Of a DNA stretch of 64,000 bases, positions 63,924-64,000 are shown one piece after another. Position 1 is the first letter of the stretch, and each line of letters begins with the position of its first letter. This DNA is from an uncultured Clostridia bacterium (lineage in GTDB: Bacteria; Bacillota; Clostridia; Monoglobales; Monoglobaceae), in the NCBI GenBank assembly GCA_934463175.1, contig CAKSIW010000002.1:28431-92430 (forward strand), in the 5' to 3' direction. The translations under genes and the position numbers were made by a program. Under the pieces are notes generated by a model. It made no database searches. It was not told where the DNA came from and saw only the letters and a program-made list of their open reading frames with translations.

Positions 63924-64000
63924 GGTCCGGTAGTTCAGTTGGTTAGAATGCCAGCCTGTCACGCTGGAGGTCGTGGGTTCGAACCCCATCCGGATCGCCA
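63924..64000 (+). tRNA. tRNA-Asp (anticodon GTC)
   Basis: A 77-base tRNA with acceptor GGTCCGG/CCGGATC, an encoded CCA, anticodon loop CTGTCAC (anticodon GTC) and T-loop GGTTCGAACCC. It ends exactly at the window edge, and further tRNAs may follow outside. Confidence 0.97.

Noticed and set aside
63699..63989. 96-codon minus-strand frame (MGFEPTTSSVTGWHSNQL...)
   Set aside because: It is antisense to tRNA-Val and tRNA-Asp; such frames arise from tRNA complement sequence and are a well-known false gene.

Overview
The window looks like a chromosomal segment of a low-to-mid GC Gram-positive anaerobe of the Bacillota, class Clostridia, most likely an uncultured gut lineage near Oscillospirales. 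This rests on the nusA-infB operon order with ylxR/ylxQ, an anaerobic NrdDG reductase, the mreBCD-PBP2-minCDE order, S-layer homology (SLH) proteins whose repeats carry the 'CTRAQIVTF' style signature, GHKL/LytTR signalling, and the absence of any outer-membrane gene. The species cannot be named from sequence alone.

Layout. (1) 1-8.6 kb: ispE on the plus strand converges on a minus-strand translation operon, rimP-nusA-ylxR-ylxQ-infB-rbfA-nrnA-truB-ribF. It has a clear promoter and a strong leader hairpin in front of rimP. (2) 8.6-11.4 kb: nrdD-nrdG on the plus strand, with a sigma-A promoter overlapped by a likely NrdR box pair. (3) 11.4-12.8 kb: a small accessory patch with a Mor-like regulator, an orphan ORF, two 29-codon ORFs and two tRNA-Ser genes. 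It is the only part that looks like mobile-element debris. (4) 12.9-25.7 kb: a long minus-strand cell-shape and division block: nudF, zapA, U32 protein, dut, NusG-II protein, Gx transporter, maf, mreB, mreC, mreD, PBP2, minC, minD, minE, mgsA, ECF S component. A 236-bp element bounded by 17-bp inverted repeats sits just before mreB. (5) 25.8-34.6 kb: central metabolism (gdhA, BaiN-like flavoprotein, rluB, SGNH hydrolase, a secreted protein, a PRPP synthetase next to pncB).

(6) 34.6-54.4 kb: the accessory, carbohydrate and surface region. Three glycoside hydrolase family 2 genes each stand head to head with their own AraC regulator. The first two pairs form a mirror image, GH2-AraC-AraC-GH2, that looks like an inverted duplication. 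In all three gaps the divergent promoters overlap. Between pairs two and three lie a CE2-like esterase, two SLH proteins sharing an ~85-residue repeat, a DUF2207 membrane protein with LemA, and a GHKL kinase/LytTR regulator pair. (7) 54.4-63.5 kb: a DUF11 protein, hslO, a cold-shock protein, a methyltransferase, pcrA, mnmA-iscU-iscS (sulfur transfer to tRNA) and rnhA. (8) 63.8-64 kb: tRNA-Val and tRNA-Asp from a clear promoter.

The most unusual signals are the triple AraC/GH2 architecture, a ~70-bp imperfect palindrome dispersed in three intergenic gaps (its end forms the stop codon of two genes), the bounded element before mreB, and the repeated extracellular domain. No CRISPR array, defence system, complete transposase or prophage was seen. 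Most of the window is ordinary chromosomal housekeeping.
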